64,000 nucleotides of DNA from contig JALIZF010001540.1 in the NCBI GenBank assembly GCA_029948255.1, positions 186,001 to 250,000 on the forward strand, written 5' to 3'. This DNA is from Telmatactis stephensoni. Lineage: Eukaryota > Cnidaria > Anthozoa > Actiniaria > Isophelliidae. Made by a program: the position numbers and the translations under genes. The notes beneath the pieces are model-generated. The model was not told where the DNA came from, did not search any database, and saw only the letters and a list, made by a program, of their open reading frames with translations. Within the stretch, counting starts at the first letter, position 1, and each line of letters starts with the position of its first letter. Shown piece by piece: positions 60,344 to 64,000 of the stretch.

Positions 60344-61335
60344 AGTTTTATCGGCCGAATTCACTTTCACAGCAGCCGATTGATGAAATAAAGCAGCTTG
60401 TGACTTCTTATTTACTCTAACTGAGTTTCTATCAACTTTTGAATATCTGAATAGATAAGAGAAACTCAGCGAGGAGCAAAACGCAGATTAAATCTAAGAG
60501 ATACTTCTGTTAATATTTTCTATTGTATTATAATGTGGTTTTTATTATTAAAATCTCGCAAAGTGTTGTATGCGAATAAAGTGAATGAATCGCAATACTG
60601 ATTAGTGCTTTGCCACCCGAAGTGAACGATCTCATTAACTGAAATAAATACTTAATTTAAAAGATTTTAAGCCTGATAAAGAAATACATTTTGTGCTGTA
60701 TATTCATGTCTTTCATACCAGCCCCTCATAACACTGATATCAATCTTATCACCAAAAACGGAAAGTTGACAACGCCAGTGGAAACTTCTAGAAAAACGTT
60801 TGTCGTTTACTAAATGCAGATGGTCGAAAACGCAAATTTTTGAAAACACGTCGAGTTTCAAGAACTTGTCAAAAATAATAGAGAAAAAGGAAAGAAAAGA
60901 TACCAATTTGCAATATTCCCTATATTGAATTTCCCTTTATTTAAACCTAGAATAATTATCTCAAGGAAATCATTCAGTAAATAAAAAAATAAACATATGT
61001 GCTTTCCTACAAAGTTATAGCAATTTTTCCATGTTTAACCAATAAGATGAACGGTTAAAACAATACCACAATTAGCGTCTTTCTAAATGAATAAAAAAAT
61101 GAATATAATGTATATATAGTCAAGGCGGAGCTCTTATATTATTCTTTTTTTATATCAGTTTCGAATTAGAGCCGATACCATTTATATTGGAGAGAAAGTA
61201 AGTAAGATTTTAACCGTATTTTAAAGTCTTAGTACTTTGAATTCAGCTGGCTATACTTAACGTATCCTATCGGTAAGGGTACCGTACGTCCGTGATATAA
61301 GTTGATTAGGTTTGTGAATTACATCAATCTAATTT
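60344..61335. other. 3' flank of the GPCR gene
   Basis: Contains AATAAA signals near 60385 and 60575. No other gene or clear repeat is seen. Confidence 0.45.
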
Positions 61336-61858
61336 TTTACAACACGTGATATTAATCTCGCGATCTGATTGGTTGATTAGAGTGTGTCAATAAGAGGACA
61401 GACACATTGCTGACGCGTTTCGGCGCGCGCGCTCGTTCTGTTGCCCCGTTTGAAAAATATTTTAAACTTTTATCTCAAATAATTGTTGTAAAAAACGCTG
61501 CGCTCGTGATTTCACTTGAGTTTTGAACATTTTATGACGTCAAGTGTGTGTCAATAAGAGGACAGACAACTCAAAACCATCTTCAATTTGTTAATTTTAC
61601 AACAATTGATATTAATCTCGCGATCTGATTGGTTGATTAGAGTGTATCAATAAGAGGATAGACTGACACTGCTGACGCGTTTCGGCGCGCGCGCTCGTTC
61701 TAGCTGTTGCCCGGTTTGAAAAGGATTTTAAACTTTTATCTCAAATAATTGTTGTAAAAAACGCTGCGCTCGTGATTTCACTTGAGTTTTGAACATTTTA
61801 TGACGTCAAGAGTGTGTCAATAAGAGGACAGACAACTCAAAACCATCTTCGAATTCAA
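61336..61858. repeat. Tandem duplication of a ~260-bp element
   Basis: Two copies begin near TTTACAACA(C/A)(G/T)TGATATTAATC and end AACCATCTTC..CAATTTGTTAA. Each has GTGTCAATAAGAGGACAGAC near both ends and TTTCGGCGCGCGCGCTCG within. A diverged relative lies at 5058-5215. Confidence 0.85.
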
Positions 61859-62768
61859 TTTGTTAAAAAGATTTATTTTTTTTAAGCGCGCGCAAGTAGC
61901 CAATGTCAGTTCGTGCTGGAAGTGAGCGAGCGTGCTGTCCTATTTTTAAACATTTTAGCGAGCTCAATAAAAGGTGGATGGGCAGCGAGCAGCCACAGGA
62001 AGCCCAAGCTATACTTCTCAGTGTAATAGCGAGGATATCTAAAGAGGATAGTAATAAATGCCATTTATTATTACTATGGAGAGGGATTCTTAAAAAATCG
62101 GTTTTTTAGATCAAATAAATAATACACAAAAACATTACTCATCTGCTGGCAAATACAAGAAATGAGAGCTTCTTGCAAGAAATGATAAATGTTATACGAC
62201 AAAGTACTTCCTGAGAAATCTTTCTAGACAGTCTCATCACAGTCGAAATTTGAGAGTAATTGATTGTATGTAGTTTTGCCTGGATGCCTGGAAGGCCTCG
62301 TTTTGGTGCATTTTCAAAATTTTAAATCCTCCTATCTTGTCAAGTTTATTACTTTCTTTAGAAACTTGTCTCACATTACCTAAATCAACAATCTTCATGA
62401 TTTCAAAGAGTTGCTCTTCTAGAAATATGCATTTTTCAGCATTTATGCTAATTAGCAGCAGCCATTCACTGAGCCGTAATGTTGGGTCGGTTTAAACAAA
62501 CGACTGACAACTCCAATCCCAACAGCGTTGGCGCCAACAATGTTCAACGTTTTCAGTCCGAACCACAGCATACCCTTGGGATGGGGAGGGGAGCGAAATC
62601 AAGCTCTAGCAGAGCGTTCTTGTGGTTATTATGTTGAAATTCCAAAGTATTTCAGTAATTGTGTTTTTTTTTCTATATAAGCCTCCATAAATATCTTTTT
62701 TCAGTTTGAATAATTTCAGCTATTTCTATCCAACTAGTACAATATATCTTTAAATTACCCATTTACTG
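61859..62768. other. No recognised feature
   Basis: A 68-codon open frame at 61903 has no recognisable domain. Confidence 0.4.
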
Positions 62769-62963
62769 TTTAACAAATAGATTCCATTTTTCCGTGCGTC
62801 TGTACTCTAATCGATGCACAGATGTCGTCAAAATGTGGTGAGAACAAAAAAGTACGCCACGAGACGAAGTCGAGTGGCGTGACTGTTGTTCTCACCACAT
62901 TTTGACGTCTTCTGTGCATCGATTAGAGTACAGACGCACGGAAAAATGGAATCTATTTGTTAA
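62769..62963. mobile_element. 195-bp hairpin MITE
   Basis: TTAACAAATAGATTCCATTT..., CGTGCGTCTGTACTCTAATCG and CAAAATGTGGTGAGAACAA are all inverted in the right half, giving arms of about 80 bp with very few mismatches and an imperfectly palindromic centre (GCCACGAGACGAAGTCGAGTGGC). Partial relatives occur near 38775-38810, 39115-39190 and 43810-43950. Confidence 0.85.
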
Positions 62964-63024
62964 ATAATGTCCTTATAATGAGAGGCATTAAACGTTTTTC
63001 CTCCCTGTCATTGACGCCAACATT

Positions 63025-63129
63025 CAATCTCGTTCCCAGAGCCCTATTCCCTCTTACGCATGCGCGACGAAAAAATATTTTTTCGTCGCGCATGCGTAAG
63101 AGGGAATAGGGCTCTGGGAACGAGATTGG
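63025..63129. mobile_element. 105-bp perfect palindrome with 8-bp target duplication
   Basis: CAATCTCGTTCCCAGAGCCC through CGCATGCGCGACGAAAAAATA is perfectly inverted. CCAACATT flanks both sides (63017-63024, 63130-63137). An 8-bp duplication fits hAT-like elements. The perfect arms indicate recent insertion. Confidence 0.9.
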
Positions 63130-63268
63130 CCAACATTGCGAAGGACTGGGGAGGCACGCATGCGTGGTTCATCCATGAAACATCCATGAAGTGTTGCTGT
63201 GAAACATGTGACACATCTCCATTAACAGACGATATACATATCCACGAGTTCGCCATAGGTCATAGCGT

Positions 63269-63415
63269 ATTCAATTCTTCTGCGCTCTTCTTCCCGCTAA
63301 AATATTGCTGTTAATTTCATGGCCCGACATTTGTTCAAAATGCATTCAATTCTTCTGCGCTCTTCTTCCCGCTAAGATATTGCTGTTTGTGGCCCGATAT
63401 TTGTTCAAAATGCAT
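63269..63415. repeat. ~73-bp tandem duplication
   Basis: ATTCAATTCTTCTGCGCTCT to TTTGTTCAAAATGCA occurs twice in direct orientation; the second copy lacks a few bases. Confidence 0.8.
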
Positions 63416-64000
63416 GTAAAAAAATACAGTCAACGAGTTTGTTATTTTCGAAGTTGCTACACAGTGAGTTTCTGATTAGAAACGGCATTTGTGACGTATA
63501 GGCTCGGACGGTAAAAAATCAACTAGTGTCGCGATTCTCCTATCATTTTGATCTACAGAGAGACGGCATTAATTTCCGATAATGTCGTCTCAAAATCAGC
63601 GCTCCTGATTGGCCCAAGCATTGAGGACTGCATCGAAGTGGCTTTCTTCAAAATCACAAAAAACGACTGAAAATCAATTCAAAATTGAACAGCAAATATA
63701 AAACAACTTTTTAGATAATATCCGTGAATAAAATGACCGAAAACAATGACATATTTTGATAAAAATAGCCGCTAAGTTGAATTACAGCTACACACGACTA
63801 CTGCGAAAAGTAAACTGAATTGGAATCTGTTAAGCCTAAACTAGATAAAATCACTAAAGAATATTCACGAAAACCATTAAAAAGAAATCTCCTAAGTAAA
63901 AAAATCATGTCTGATAAGTAGAATCGGTAATTTGGCTTCAATGACTTCAAAGTCACAGCAAAAGTAAGTTACTTTTCGGCAGCAAAACAAACAAATTGTC
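63416..64000. other. Right edge of the window, nothing recognised
   Basis: AT-rich sequence with no supported exon. Confidence 0.4.

Overview
The window is nuclear DNA from an animal, most likely an anthozoan cnidarian (stony coral or close relative). The grounds are GT-AG introns in most genes, metazoan genes (an LRRC9-type leucine-rich-repeat gene, a RERG-like Ras GTPase, a fukutin-related LicD-fold gene, a class A GPCR), and a very dense load of fold-back MITEs, tandem satellites and several transposon superfamilies. Nothing looks bacterial or organellar. The species call is inference; no search was run.

Layout. (1) 1-12 kb: a divergent pair reading away from a ~250-bp spacer. On the left is a partial minus-strand gene; on the right is a seven-exon gene for a CACTA/EnSpm (TNP2-type) DDE transposase of 1,012 aa. 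Next come a cluster of palindromic TTCACATGCATGTGAAA repeats, a three-exon minus gene for a 202-aa coiled-coil protein, and an AAGTATACTT repeat cluster. (2) 12-15.3 kb: satellites and fold-back elements. (3) 15.3-27 kb: a second divergent pair around 216 bp. The minus gene is an eight-exon, 900-codon DUF7869-type transposase-like gene with a single in-frame TAA. The plus gene encodes a duplicated basic N-terminal module, a coiled coil and a kinase N-lobe; it is interrupted by a 5.16-kb Ty3/gypsy-type LTR retrotransposon with identical 117-bp LTRs and a GTCAC target duplication. That retrotransposon carries a one-base frameshift at its reverse-transcriptase active site and a 741-bp MITE in RNase H. 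(4) 27.3-30.6 kb: an intronless FKRP/LicD-like gene split by a 1.58-kb foldback element (6-bp target duplication), itself hit by a tRNA-derived SINE. (5) 31.2-33 kb: a deleted LINE with an (ATT)n tail.

(6) 33.7-39.8 kb: the 3' nine exons of an LRRC9-like gene, with satellites and hairpins in its introns. (7) 41.7-46.6 kb: a four-exon, 402-aa Ras-like GTPase on the minus strand with a long basic/Ser-rich tail. (8) 46.6-59.2 kb: gene-poor, full of hairpin MITEs and short duplications. (9) 59.2-60.3 kb: a single-exon rhodopsin-class GPCR. (10) 60.3-64 kb: more fold-back elements, including a perfect palindrome with an 8-bp target duplication.

The host genes (FKRP-like, LRRC9, Ras-like, GPCR) show no functional linkage. 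The most interesting material is the two divergent transposase-plus-partner gene pairs and the nested insertions, whose reading frames and target duplications can be reconstructed precisely.
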